From Funneliformis mosseae (lineage: Eukaryota > Glomeromycota > Glomeromycetes > Glomerales > Glomeraceae), in NCBI GenBank assembly GCA_910592005.1, contig CAJVPP010000160.1, positions 1 through 43,327 of the forward strand: a DNA stretch of 43,327 bases. Reading direction: 5' to 3'. The position numbers were made by a program, and so were the translations under genes. Positions 21,026-31,522 of the stretch are shown here, piece after piece. The notes under the pieces were generated by a model. It saw only the letters and a list, made by a program, of their open reading frames with translations, searched no databases and had not been told where the DNA came from. Positions within the stretch are counted from its first letter, which is position 1; every line of letters starts with the position of its first letter.

Positions 21026-22591
21026 ATGGCTTCTTCCTTACCAAATCTCTGTCTTCGAAAAATATTTGAATGTATTGAGGAGGATAAACCTTCTTTACAC
21101 TCGTGTCTTTTGGTGAACCGACACTGGTGTCAGGAAGTCGTACCGATCTTATGGAGAAGTCCCAATGCATACATGTCTAAACAGTTAGTCGAAGTATATA
21201 TAGCTTGTTTAAGTGAGGAAGAAAAAAAAATACTTAATGACAACGGTCTAAACCTTCCCCTTTCTACCGAGACACCTCCAACATTCGATTATGCTAAATA
21301 TCGGCGTGTTCTTCACATTGGCGGTTTATATCACCACTTGTGGTGGTGGTGTAACCTTCGAAGAGACGAATGTATAGGTGCAGAAGGTCGTTGGATACTA
21401 ACAGAATTGCTTCTAAAACTTTTTATAAGTCGTTGTCCCGCTATATATCGATTTTCTTGTGATGCTACTTGCTTACTAGAGAAATATGATATTACATCTT
21501 ATCCGGGGGCCGAGTCTTGCTTACCGCACATTCGACGGTTAACTCTTACCGGGAAAAGATTACGTAAATATTTTGAGAAATTTTCCATCTGTCATGGTAT
21601 ACGCCAATTAAAGACATATCTACCTATATATGAATGGGATACCGAAAAGCAATGTAGAGATATTGAAAAGTTTGAAGCTGAAGCGGAAGGGTTGGTCGAT
21701 TTCATTCAAGCCCAAAATAATTTGCAAGATTTAGAACTTCATGGGGATTATTATGGTCATGATACTGGTGGTAGAATCATTCAAGCTTTGGAAAGTCAAG
21801 CAAAGTCATTGGTGCGTTTAAAATTGAGTTACGTTCGTTTTGAAGGTCATCCACCATTTTATGGAATCGGTGCTTGCAAGAATTTGGAAATATTGGAATT
21901 TGATGGTTGTGATGGATTAACTAGTGAGATGTGCGCCCCGTTGATAACTTCATCATTACCTCGATTATCACAGCTTAATATTTCAAATTCTGATCTTCCT
22001 GTTGATATCGTGTCGGCATTGTCGAGTAATGCTAATACAAGTTTGCTTGAAGTTACTTTGTGTTCCACGCAAAGTTCTGAATATTTAGTGCAAGTCATTG
22101 AAGCCCTTGTAAGCCATTGCCCGAATATCACCAAATTTGAATCAAATCAGATTCATGGTACCGAAGAGGTATCTGCGATCTGTTCACTTTTGAGCAATTC
22201 GCAGCATCTTGAAAGCTTATCTATATACGGAGCAAGCTTGGACGCCGAAAAATTCTTACCCGCGATAGGGCAATCAATACCTAATAGTCTTCGGAGACTT
22301 TGTATTTCATCTGAATGGCAGTTTACAACGACTGCATTTGAATCATTTTTGGAACATTGTAAAGCACCATTGACCTGGTTAACGCTGTCCGGATGTGAAT
22401 GTATTACCGATGAATATCTGGAGCTTGTAGTACAGTATTTGGGAAAAACGTTACAATATCTTGGTGTATATCGTGCGGTATATACCAGGATGGAATCTTT
22501 TGAAAGAGTTAGGAAGGTTATACCCGAGGTTAATGCACCTGAAGAGGGTCATTTAAGATTTTATCAAAGACGTTGTCAACGCGACGATTGA
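21026..22591 (+). CDS. F-box protein with leucine-rich repeats
   Basis: A single uninterrupted frame of 521 residues, with no intron, unlike its neighbours. The N-terminal 45 residues form an F-box (LPNLCLRKIFECIEE, then SCLLVNRHWCQEVVPILWRSP), which would dock on Skp1 in an SCF ubiquitin ligase. From about residue 220 onward, repeats of roughly 25-27 residues carry the L-x-x-L-x-L pattern (LQDLELHG, LVRLKLSYVRF, LEILEFDGCDGLT, LSQLNISN, LESLSIYG, LTWLTLSGCECIT), as in the substrate-binding half of FBXL proteins. A local run of aromatic and His residues (YHHLWWWCNL) occurs near 105. Such genes are strongly expanded in mycorrhizal Glomeromycotina. The substrate is unknown. The start MASSLPNLCL sits directly at the F-box, so it is confident. 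Confidence 0.9.
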   Translation: MASSLPNLCLRKIFECIEEDKPSLHSCLLVNRHWCQEVVPILWRSPNAYMSKQLVEVYIACLSEEEKKILNDNGLNLPLSTETPPTFDYAKYRRVLHIGGLYHHLWWWCNLRRDECIGAEGRWILTELLLKLFISRCPAIYRFSCDATCLLEKYDITSYPGAESCLPHIRRLTLTGKRLRKYFEKFSICHGIRQLKTYLPIYEWDTEKQCRDIEKFEAEAEGLVDFIQAQNNLQDLELHGDYYGHDTGGRIIQALESQAKSLVRLKLSYVRFEGHPPFYGIGACKNLEILEFDGCDGLTSEMCAPLITSSLPRLSQLNISNSDLPVDIVSALSSNANTSLLEVTLCSTQSSEYLVQVIEALVSHCPNITKFESNQIHGTEEVSAICSLLSNSQHLESLSIYGASLDAEKFLPAIGQSIPNSLRRLCISSEWQFTTTAFESFLEHCKAPLTWLTLSGCECITDEYLELVVQYLGKTLQYLGVYRAVYTRMESFERVRKVIPEVNAPEEGHLRFYQRRCQRDD

Positions 22592-22978
22592 CAAAATGAT
22601 GTAAGGTTCGTTATCACTATGAACTTTTTTTTCCTTAATGGGAAGATTTTGATGACTAAATTCCGACTTTGTAACCCAATGATTCGAAATATGAATAGGG
22701 TAACAAGGGTTCGGATATTATATGGACTTTATTAGTCATGTTATGGAAATTGATCCTACTCTATTTGGTTGACGATTATATCAACTATGTATTTCTCGAG
22801 AATCGAGGACATATTTAACAAACGTCACATTCATTATAAGATTAACGGGACATCGTTAATGATTATAAGAACATTTGACACGTATCTAAAAAGAAACGTG
22901 ATGGTATCGATGATTATTGATCTTCATTGTTGTGAATTACTTTATTCGACTTACTTATATATGTACACATTTTACTTG

Positions 22979-23010
<32 letters not shown>

Positions 23011-23982
23011 TTTCCCCTATCTATATCACAGCATATTATTGACTTCTTTTATTTGTTTATTGATCGTTGTATCATTGTACCATTACCTCGTTTTAATGTT
23101 TAATGTTTTATTAGTTTCTAAATAAATGTTTCTTTTTCTTTTTTTATTCTTAAGCAAGTATGGTTCTAGAGAGAATTATACAATCGATTAATCATCCACA
23201 CCACTCGTATCTATACGGAATAGGAATAGCAGATAATTTTGTTTAATAGGAATCGTTGTTGGAAATTTTTTTGATCTCGATTACAACATTATTTCTTACA
23301 GTCTTTATTTAATTGCTTCGAATATCAATTTATGGTATCTCGTTTATTCTTTATTCTGTTGCTGTAGCTATGATTTTAAAATCAATTTAAGAGATTTTTT
23401 TATACCTACGAATAATAGTGAAATTAATTTGGGTTCATGATAAGCATTTATCTTAACAAAATCAATAGTTCACCAAGTTACCATTATCTCAACATTTGAT
23501 TATTCACGTTCAAAATTTTAAATTTTGGAAATTTACGAGCAAAATTAATAAACCCTTTTGAAATTGATGCCATTGGACTTACTATATTGAGGAGGTATGT
23601 GATAAAAGTTATATAGAAGGTATGATCTTTGCGTTTGATTTTAAAAAAGCAAATATAATTGTAATTAATTCATTGTATAAAATAAAAAATAAAAAAAAAA
23701 AAGAAAATAATAATCCCATAATATACTGTAATTAATATTAATAATATTGTAATAAAAAAAAAAAAAAAAAAAATAGTAAATTTTTATCAGAGATTTTGTA
23801 ACCTTATTTATCTATAATTTGATTGGCTGATAAAAAACATAGACGACGTTATTCTAACATTTTTTTTTTAAATCCCTTTTTTTCTTCATTCTCTCTGTTT
23901 ACAATATATATATTTTAAAGGATCAGAAATATTTTTTTTATTTAATCCATCATTTTCTTCATCGGTTAAATTTGTTAGAACG
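22592..23982. other. Intergenic stretch, AT-rich with homopolymers
   Basis: About 1.4 kb. The first 160 bp are probably the F-box gene 3' end. T runs at about 22980-23008 and A runs at 23693-23702 and 23755-23773 stand out. Open frames here (for example 22769-23125) are hydrophobic translations of T-rich DNA. No RNA gene is recognised. The last 200 bp should be the RPC31 promoter and leader. Confidence 0.5.
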
Positions 23983-25101
23983 ATGAATAGAGCTAGAGGG
24001 GGAGGACGTCGTGGTTTTGGTGGAAGAAGTGGGTCGGGATTTGGTCGACCGAATTTCTCAAGTGAATTACAGGCCTTATTACATCAAACTCTTTCAAACG
24101 ACACATCAGCTGTATTTCACCATATACTTTTCAACTAAAATAGCTCTTTTAATCAACTTTATAATTTGAAGTTAAATCTCAAATTCGAAATTGTATAGGG
24201 AATTGAATTTCAAGAACCAATACCACCCTCCGAAGATGAACATAAAATGCTTAATGCATTATTTGGATATAAAGCAGCTCTCAAAGATTCTGCTTTTTTT
24301 ATAACCCCACCACCACCACCACCTGGTATGATTCTATTATAAAAATCAAATGTTTTGTTTATAAATGACAAATTTTATTTTTTTTTATTAAAAAAAAAAG
24401 ATATTCAACGATATTCTGATCAATTCAAAAAAAAGAAAACAAAACATTCATTGCGAGATATTAAGACAGGTTTGAGTCCTTGCAGTTTAGGAACTATTAA
24501 AAATTATTATATAATGAAAAGTTGATCAAAACATGTAGATTTGGCATTCTTCCCACATGAATTACATACGGTTAAAGATGATTCAATAATAGCAACAATT
24601 TCTACAAATGGTATTATAAATTTATCAACAATTATTTATCATTTACATTATTATTATTATTATTAACATTTCTTTTTTCCTTTACAGAAACTCAAAGGAA
24701 GGTTCATTTTGATTTTGATTTGACATTTGGACAATTGCTAGAACAAGAAAATAAAGAAAAGGCTAAAAATGTAGAGGTATTTATAACCCATTTGATTCAG
24801 AATTTCTGCATAGTTTAAATATCAGGTATGATTTTAATACATGAATTATATAGCATGTCGTTGAAAATGAAATAGAAAAATATGCCGAGATAGAACCATT
24901 TCAGGAAGACGAAGAATATGGGGATGCTACGGATTATGTTGAAAGTTACTTTGATAATGGAGAGGCGGATGATGCATTTGATGACGATGGTAAAATTTTT
25001 TTTTTTTTTTTTGATAAAATTTTTTTTGTTATATTCTAATATATTTTTTCAAAATAAACAAAATAAATTCAGGTGGTGGAGGAGAGGCGTATTTTGATTA
25101 A
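23983..25101 (+). CDS. RNA polymerase III subunit RPC31 (RPC7)
   Basis: Seven exons: 23983-24111, 24199-24325, 24401-24469, 24539-24610, 24688-24776, 24854-24989 and 25073-25101, for 216 residues (251 in yeast). The N-terminus is the characteristic Gly/Arg-rich block (MNRARGGGRRGFGGRSG), followed by a Pro-rich IPPSEDE segment, a PPPPPP run, a Lys-rich patch (QFKKKKTKH), and a strongly acidic C-terminus (YVESYFDNGEADDAFDDD) ending EAYFD. This order (Gly/Arg, central, acidic tail) is that of RPC31/RPC32. The protein is the third member of the RPC82-RPC34-RPC31 initiation heterotrimer. All exons are small (29-136 nt) and the phases agree. Its 3' end converges on the orphan membrane protein gene, 157 bp away. 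Confidence 0.85.
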
Positions 25102-25258
25102 ATCTTGGATTGCAAAAAAAAAAAAATAATATAAAATAAATTGAAATAAAAAAATAATTGAAATCCTGCAAATTTCGTATGATAGAACTTTGTTTAATTG
25201 TTTTAATCGAAATTTGCATCAAGTAATAGATATACATGAAAAGATGAAAGTTTATCGA

Positions 25259-26374
25259 TTAAACATCCCCATGATTGTTGAAAACAATATTAGAATTAGT
25301 ATTATCAGGATTGGTAGTGGTATTTTCTAAAACAAAATCTTCAAAAGAATTAACGCTAGAATTCGGTATAATAAATAAATCCCTGGGAAGGAATTTCGAC
25401 TTGACAAAATTTAAAAAGCATTTAGGTGGCGGCATGGAAACATCTAGGATGAATAAAGTCCTATGAATGTAATCGATTGAATTTGATAATGGGTCATAAA
25501 ATATTCTAGGGCCTTTTGTCGTATTTAATATACAAAATATGAAGTAAGAAATAGCGATCAAACCCGACGTAGTCATATACCACCATCCAACTATAATGTT
25601 TTGTGGATTGATTGAAGGTGAATCATGAGAATTGGTTGAATTATTGAATCTAATTTGTAACCGAATTATCGGTTTGAATGTATATAGAAACGAGCACGCG
25701 ATTAGGATTGCTCCTAACGTCAATGATATTAATACCGTGATATAACTCATCCCATGTGGTGCCCTCGAGTATTTGATTTCATCACTATTTAGGATTAATA
25801 GCGTTATTTGTGTGATTATTACTATTGTATATAACACACATCCTATTATCGTTATGTTGTATAACGGTGTTTTCCATTTATTGGTCGGATAGAATTTTTT
25901 TCCCAAATCGAGAAAACACCATACCACTATAGACGTCGATTAAGGCGCAGCAACGAAGTTCGGTGGCGAAGCAAAAGTAAGCATCAAGAAATTTTTTTAC
26001 AAAAAAAAAAGTTCTAAAGGTAAAAGAAAGAACAACCTACCTAAAATAAGGTATATCATTGAAAAAATCAAATAGATCAGATGGTAAATGATGGGCTCAC
26101 TCACGCAGCCCACATATAACCATATTAAATTTATAATCGACACCAAAGTAGTTGACATGCAAATTATCCAACTATGAAAGAATGAAAAGAAAAGTCAACC
26201 GAAAGGAATTATGAAACGAAAAGCGAATTTGAGAAAGATAACTCACAAAATTATCCTTAATTGCGTTATTTTATTATATACATGATACCCTATAACTAAT
26301 ACGCCTATACTTGATATTACGATAGCTATTATGGGAAAGGTACTTTCGACGTCGCAATTTACCGTAATATCCAT
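25259..26374 (-). CDS. Orphan seven-helix membrane protein, receptor-like
   Basis: Minus-strand exons: 26374-26247, 26171-26041 and 25926-25259, for 308 residues. Seven hydrophobic spans can be traced: FPIIAIVISSIGVLVIGY; IICMSTTLVSIINLIWLYVG; LIYLIFSMIYLILVVWCF; ITIIGCVLYTIVIITQITLL; ITVLISLTLGAILIACSFLY; IIVGWWYMTTSGLIAISYFI; and a weaker YIHRTLFILDVSMPPP. The short N-terminus with a Cys, the seven-span layout and a Ser/Asn-rich soluble tail of about 60 residues fit a G-protein-coupled-receptor-like topology, but no family motif is recognised. It could equally be a transporter-like or unknown protein. The tail contains possible phosphorylation sites (SSVNSFEDF). Stop at 25259-25261. It converges with RPC31. 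Confidence 0.6.
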
Positions 26375-26687
26375 TGTAACGACGTTTCCCTTTCAATCGA
26401 TTTATGATGTGTATGTTCAAAGTTGATTTTCAATGTTATTAACCAAAGTTGATTCTTAGAGAAGTATAAAAAAAAAAAAAATCATTGTGGTTATTTCCTT
26501 TCAAGTGGAATATGTGTATACTTACTTTTTCGTAAATAAAAATCAAAGGATACTTATTATTTTTGTAATTTTTTTTTTTTTTAATAAACAAAAAATTGAA
26601 AAAATAAAATACAAAATCTTTTTTTAAAAAAAAAAAAAAACCACTAATAAATATGTCACAACATCTTTTAAGTAATATTTATTTGTG

Positions 26688-26731
<44 letters not shown>

Positions 26732-27908
26732 GGAAAAATTTTTATAAAAAGTCATTGGGTTTCTCAAAAAAAAGGTATTATTATAATAATAATACATAAT
26801 AGAATTTTTTAGCTAACGTGTAACATGAGATTGAATTAATGAATCTTTTTTGTCAAAACCTAAAGTTCATATTTTTAGACAAGCAAAGAACCTTTGTTTT
26901 TTTTTTTTGTAGATAGAAAATTCGAATTTTCTTTATCACGACAAAAGTTACCAATACGAGTATCAAAAATAAAGAGTAAGCCCCTCCTCCCCCCTCCCAA
27001 CGTGAGGTATATTGCCTCCCCATATATGGAAAAAGGTAATCGGCGTTGTGATACAGATTTTAATATCGTTTCAAGATTTTCCTACGATCTAAACTAACTT
27101 TAGGTAAAAGATCATTCATTTTTCTTTTATAGATTCATCAATCCTTGGCCTTCTATGAAATGGAAAGAGGGTATGTCAGCTATCAGCTGATGATTCTGTC
27201 GTGCGATTGGTCCTATTCGACGACACGTTATAGTAAATTAATAATTATTTATGTTTATTTTTATTTTATTGTTTTATTTATTTTTTTTTTATTCATAACC
27301 AAGGTAATTTTTTTTTTTAAAATAAAAAAAGAGAATAATCTTTTTTTTTCGCGTTTTTGCCCGAGAAAAAAAATGATGATTGGTTGAAACGGATATCAAT
27401 TGTAAAGAGGGAGTAGAATTAATTCAAATTCTTACTTATGTGTCAAATCAAATACAAACGTTACGATTTTAATTCATTCTATTTTAGGAAAAGAAATAAT
27501 ATCAAAGATATATTGAACTCAAATACCGTTTTTTAAAATTGTTTGTTACTGCGCCAATCGATCATGATTATTATAAGGAAAAACCCTTTGATTCAAGATG
27601 TTTTAAAATCCGTGAACAAATATGAAATTATTATTGCGTATTTAATTTAATAATAACCAAAAACAAAAAACAATAATTAGATATTCCTTACATCATTTAA
27701 TAAATCAATGTAAGTTCATAACTCAAAGATGAAAGAGGTATAAAAAAAAAAGTTTGATTAACTTCATATGATCGAATATTATCAAATTTACAAAATTCAC
27801 ATCAAAATAAATGACATCATTTGGCATCAAAATTTGCTTATATATTGGAATTTTTATTGTTTGTTCCTTTGAATTATATTTTCTTTTGAATTTCTCCCAA
27901 TTTCAAAA
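26375..27908. other. AT-rich intergenic stretch with mirror-like T/A runs
   Basis: About 1.5 kb. Between 26570 and 26730 several blocks of T run directly into blocks of A, including an A run of about 30 nt ending at 26729. The open frames at 26894-27097 and 27145-27387 have no domain. A TCAGCT/AGCTGA inverted word lies at about 27177-27190. No gene is supported. Confidence 0.5.
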
Positions 27909-28531
27909 ATGTGTCATGGTAAATAAATTTCGTAAAAAAAATAAAATAAAATAAAATAAAATAAAATAAAAAGCTAAACGTTTTTTTTTCTTACTTTTCT
28001 TTTTTTTTTTTTAAAAAAAAAAAAAAGCTACCCCTGAACAAACGACTTGTAGTGCTCCTGAATGCGATCGTCCAATTTATGTTGAAAGAAACGGGTACCT
28101 CATATTATTTATAATTTTCAATGACTTTAAATAAAGAAATATTTCTTGCGAATTTTTCAATAAATTTTAACGTTTATTATAGAACACGCCACCCATTCTG
28201 TGGACGTACTTGTGCAAGCCAATACGGAGATTATAAGTACAAAAATTGTAAACGCGTCGGTTGCAACAATTCTCCATTCGTTGATGCAAATGGCAGAGTT
28301 CACCCTTATTGTGGGAAAACTTGTGCAAATCATGATATAGCTTCTCGAATGAATATGAATACTCGTCCTTATGATCCTACGGATGGATTTGATCCACCTC
28401 CCGCTTACTTACCCCCTTCGAATAATAATAATAATTACTTTCCTAATACATTACGTAATTCAAACGTTTCTTCCTATTCTACTATCCCTTCTGAGGATTG
28501 TGTCGATGTTCAAACTGAATTATTCACGTGA
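27909..28531 (+). CDS. Small protein with repeated Cys motif (no PARP domain)
   Basis: Exons: 27909-27918 (10 nt), 28028-28094 and 28183-28531, for 141 residues in phase. Two copies of a Cys-rich unit are visible: C-x4-C..PIYVERNGTRHPFCGRTCA (roughly residues 10-40) and a second with KRVGCNNSPFVDANGRVHPYCGKTCA (about 50-77). The same unit occurs two to three times in the two PARP-like genes just downstream, so it is clearly the same family. The spacing C-x(3,4)-C-x(about 18)-C-x3-C suggests a small zinc-binding fold. The rest is low complexity, Pro/Asn rich, with a PPPAY motif that could bind WW domains. No catalytic part follows. It may be an adaptor or a shortened paralog. The first intron contains a (ATAAA)6 microsatellite at 27941-27970. 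Function unknown. Confidence 0.7.
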
Positions 28532-28647
28532 TTGTCAATTCGTTAATTTTTCAAAGTTCTTGTTTTAAATAAATTACATCAAAGCCCCTTTGAAATCATA
28601 ATAACAGATCGTCTACTGAATCAAATGTTCATTTCTTTAAATTTTTA

Positions 28648-28945
28648 TTAAGTAAACAATTTAAATCCGTTTGCATTATGTTCACGTCCATTGTTCATTA
28701 TTACGTTTTGATTCATTAAATCATAAAATGAAACATGTGTTTGCTTTTCCCGTAGGCGATCAAAGATATTAGAATTGCTATAAGCACGACTCGCACTCAC
28801 CACATCGCCAACGTAATCTAGATGTTTGAGAAAAGAACAAAAAAAAACGAAGCGCCACAAACATATGACAGAATTATATATTCATCCGTGCGTCACTCAC
28901 TTGCAATAATCTGTTGTGAGCAAACAAAAGAACCCAATTAATCAT
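28648..28945 (-). CDS. Possible small unidentified protein, two exons
   Basis: A tentative model with exons 28945-28897 and 28817-28648, separated by a 79 nt GT-AG intron with a T-rich tract before the acceptor. It gives 72 residues, starting MINWVLLFAHNRLLQ and continuing DVVSASRAYSNSN and DRLREKQTHVSFYD. The second exon has balanced composition and higher GC than the surrounding spacer, which is why it is listed. No family is recognised. It lies antisense between the Cys-motif gene and the first PARP-like gene. It could be spurious; the start and donor were picked by frame alone. Confidence 0.33.
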
Positions 28946-29324
28946 TACATTGCAACAGAATTTAATCATTACAAACTCGGATGAAGTATTTTATACGTTT
29001 AATTTGTGAGTATCATATGCAGATTGACTTCACCATTAGAATTATTATTTTCTCCCCCCCCCCCCCCCCCAATTAGTTAATCTTTACGAGACAATTAAAT
29101 TTTTTTTTTTTAAAAGATTATTTATTTACTGATTTTCTTTTTTTCTTTTGCATTAGGTTTCGAACGAAAATATTAATTTTGTTCGACCTTCTCATCTACG
29201 TAATAAATAAAAAAATTTTTTTACTTAATTGTTCGCGTTGTTATATTATTCTTTTAATCAATTTATATAGTTCAATTGTCCTTTAAATACACATCTTTTA
29301 ACATCTTTAGTACCCAATCTTACC
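28946..29324. promoter_or_regulatory. Spacer and promoter of the first PARP-like gene, with a C17 run
   Basis: A run of 17 C residues at 29054-29070 stands out in this AT-rich DNA. It lies about 255 bp before the ATG at 29325. The last 60 bp are pyrimidine rich. No gene is seen. Confidence 0.45.
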
Positions 29325-30266
29325 ATGTCCCAAATTTGCTCGCGTTCTGGATGTAGCAAGCCAGTGTACATCGAAACTAATGGATTTGTACATCCCTACT
29401 GCGGAAAAACATGCGCCTCTTTCGTACTCAACAAATTGAAGTTACCCCAACGTTGTAAGAATCCATCTTGTTCACGACAAGCTTATGTTGATCCAACAGG
29501 AATGCAATATAATTATTGTGGGAAAACTTGCGCGAGACAACATCTTAATTCTGAGGCACCTCATTGTACTCGATCAAATTGCCCAAGACGCGCTTATACA
29601 GACCCTCAGGATAAAAAAAAATTTCATTCGTATTGTTCTCCAACCTGTTACTGGATAGAATGTTCAACATTAACCAAAACTAAATTGAGCTTATTAAACG
29701 CAAATAATTTGGATTACATTGGGGCTCATCAAAGATTTATTTCAATGTTACCTCAAGCTAAAGTTCAAGCGATTTTTAGGCTTCAAATGCCCAAGAATTT
29801 GGTTGAAGCTCATCAAAATCTTAAGAAACAAATTGCCCAGCAACAAAATTTGCCATTAAACAAGGTCACTCATAAAATGTTTCATGGTACTAAATCTAAT
29901 TGTGATCCTTTACAATTTCTCAGTCGTCTTTCACCATTATGTTCGAATGGTTGTGGATTGTGTGGAATTGTTACTCAAGGAAACAATACTGCTTATTCGA
30001 GACATAATGGACAAATGTGGTTTGCAAACCATGCCTCAACCTCTTCAGGATATTGCAGTGGTGGTTCCGCAAATGTTATTTTTATGGTTGATGTTTTGGC
30101 ACCAACTGCCAATTCTATATTGATTGTAGGTCAAAATGCGGTAAGACTTTTTTTTACGAAATTTTATTTTATATTTTTTTTTTTTTTGTTTGTTTTTCTC
30201 TCGTCATAATGAATTTTATTTATCTTTCAGGCTACTCTACCGCGTTTTCTGATTTTATACAGATGA
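29325..30266 (+). CDS. Cys-motif plus PARP-like ADP-ribosyltransferase domain, copy 1
   Basis: Exons 29325-30140 and 30231-30266, for 283 residues. The N-terminal 105 residues hold three Cys units (CSRSGCSKPVYIE..HPYCGKTCA; CKNPSCSRQAYVD..YNYCGKTCA; CTRSNCPRRAYTD..YCSPTC), likely zinc binding. From about residue 140 a PARP-like fold follows: an alpha-helical lead, KMFHGTK (catalytic His position), CGLCGIV and a Gly, MWFANHASTSSGYC (matching the FA..AS.S..Y strand with the conserved Tyr), a MVDVLAP strand, and a terminal ILIVGQNAATLPRFLILY. His and Tyr of the H-Y-E triad are present. The Glu position appears to be occupied by Ala or another non-acidic residue, as in mono-ADP-ribosylating or inactive PARPs. 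The 12-codon second exon completes the last strand. It is tandem with copy 2, sharing the same intron position. The start MSQICSRSG sits right before the first Cys unit. Confidence 0.75.
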
Positions 30267-30554
30267 AATTGTTGTAGGAATTATTCTTTTTTTCTCTCTC
30301 TCTCGCGAATCTTACCCAGTATATTGTGGGTTACATCATTTATAATTATTCTTGCGATCTTAAAATAAAGTATATTTTTTTGATGCTGCATGATGTTTAA
30401 ATTAGGACATAATAACATAATCGAAATGTCGTAACCGTGTAACCATCCATCGTTACACATATTTGAACATATAAATTCCCTTTTTAAAGCCGTCATTTTG
30501 TAAAATGTCATTGTTTGTGTTGTCTTGTTCTCTTTCTCTTTCAAAAAAAAAAAA

Positions 30555-31522
30555 ATGCCAACAACTTCTCCTCAAATTTGTGCACGTACCGGATGTAATA
30601 AGTCAATATACATTGAAACAGGTGGTTTCAAGCATCCTTATTGTGGAAGAACATGTGCCACTAACATTATCAGCAAATCGAATGCATGTTTTAATCCAAA
30701 TTGTACACGACAAAAGTATATAGGTCCAAATAATGTTCAATTTGACTATTGTGGAAGAAGTTGCGCAAGACAACATCTTAGTTCAAATGCACTTTCTGCA
30801 CCTACTTGTTCTCGAACAAGCTGTCCTAAACGCGTATATACGGATCCCCAAAATAAGGCCAAGTTTCATGCTTTTTGCTCTAAAAATTGTTATTGGTTAG
30901 AATGTTCAACATTAACCAACACAAAGTTAAGCTTATTAAACGCAAATGATTTAGATCACATTTGGGCTCATCAACGATTCATTTCAATGTTACCTCAAGC
31001 TAAGATTAAAGGAATCTTTCGACTTCAAATGCCCAAGAATTTGGTTGATGCTCATCAAAATCTTAAGAAACAAATTGCTACGCAAAATAATTTGCCGTTG
31101 AATAGAGTTACTCATAAAATGTTTCATGGCACTAAACATTCTTGTGATCCTCTTCAATATATTAACCGTCCTTCACCAGTTTGTTCAAGTAATTGTGGAC
31201 TATGTGGAATTGTTTCTAAGGGAAATGTTTCTACTTTCTCAAAGTATAATGGACAAATGTGGTTTGCCAACAATGCTTCGATTTCTTTGGGATATTGCAA
31301 TGGAGGAACTACCAATGCTATTTTTATGGTAGATGTTTTGGCACCAACTGCCAATTCTATATTGATTGTAAGTCAAAATGCGGTAAGTTACGTTAAAAGT
31401 TTTTGTTTACGAACTTTGGTTTTTATATTTTTATTTTATTTTTATTGTTTTTATTAAAAAAAAATACGTCCTTCTATCTTTTTCAGGCTACTCTGCCACG
31501 TTTTATGGTCGTGTTTCAATAA
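30555..31522 (+). CDS. Cys-motif plus PARP-like ADP-ribosyltransferase domain, copy 2
   Basis: Exons 30555-31382 and 31487-31522, for 287 residues. It is a tandem paralog of the gene 290 bp upstream, with the same layout: three Cys units (CARTGCNKSIYIE..HPYCGRTCA; CFNPNCTRQKYI..FDYCGRSCA; CSRTSCPKRVYTD..FCSKNC) and a PARP-like domain with KMFHGTK, CGLCGIV, MWFANNASISLGYC and ILIVSQNAATLPRFMVVF. The intron falls at the same codon (GCG followed by GTAAG). Middle segments such as QRFISMLPQAK and RLQMPKNLV are identical, while the Cys region and tail have diverged, so duplication is not very recent. Again no acidic residue sits where the PARP Glu is expected. The ATG at 30555 is chosen because it aligns with copy 1; an in-frame ATG at 30525 would add a Phe/Ser/Lys-rich stretch. 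Function is inferred as ADP-ribosyl transfer or binding. Confidence 0.75.

Noticed and set aside
22769..23125. 118-codon open frame after the F-box gene
   Set aside because: Mostly Phe/Leu/Tyr from T-rich DNA, with no acceptable motif; likely chance.
26894..27387. Two open frames in the spacer before the Cys-motif gene
   Set aside because: Composition follows the local T and A runs; no recognisable domain and no shared phase for splicing.
27941..27970. (ATAAA)6 tract considered as a regulatory array
   Set aside because: A simple microsatellite inside an intron; nothing supports a regulatory role.
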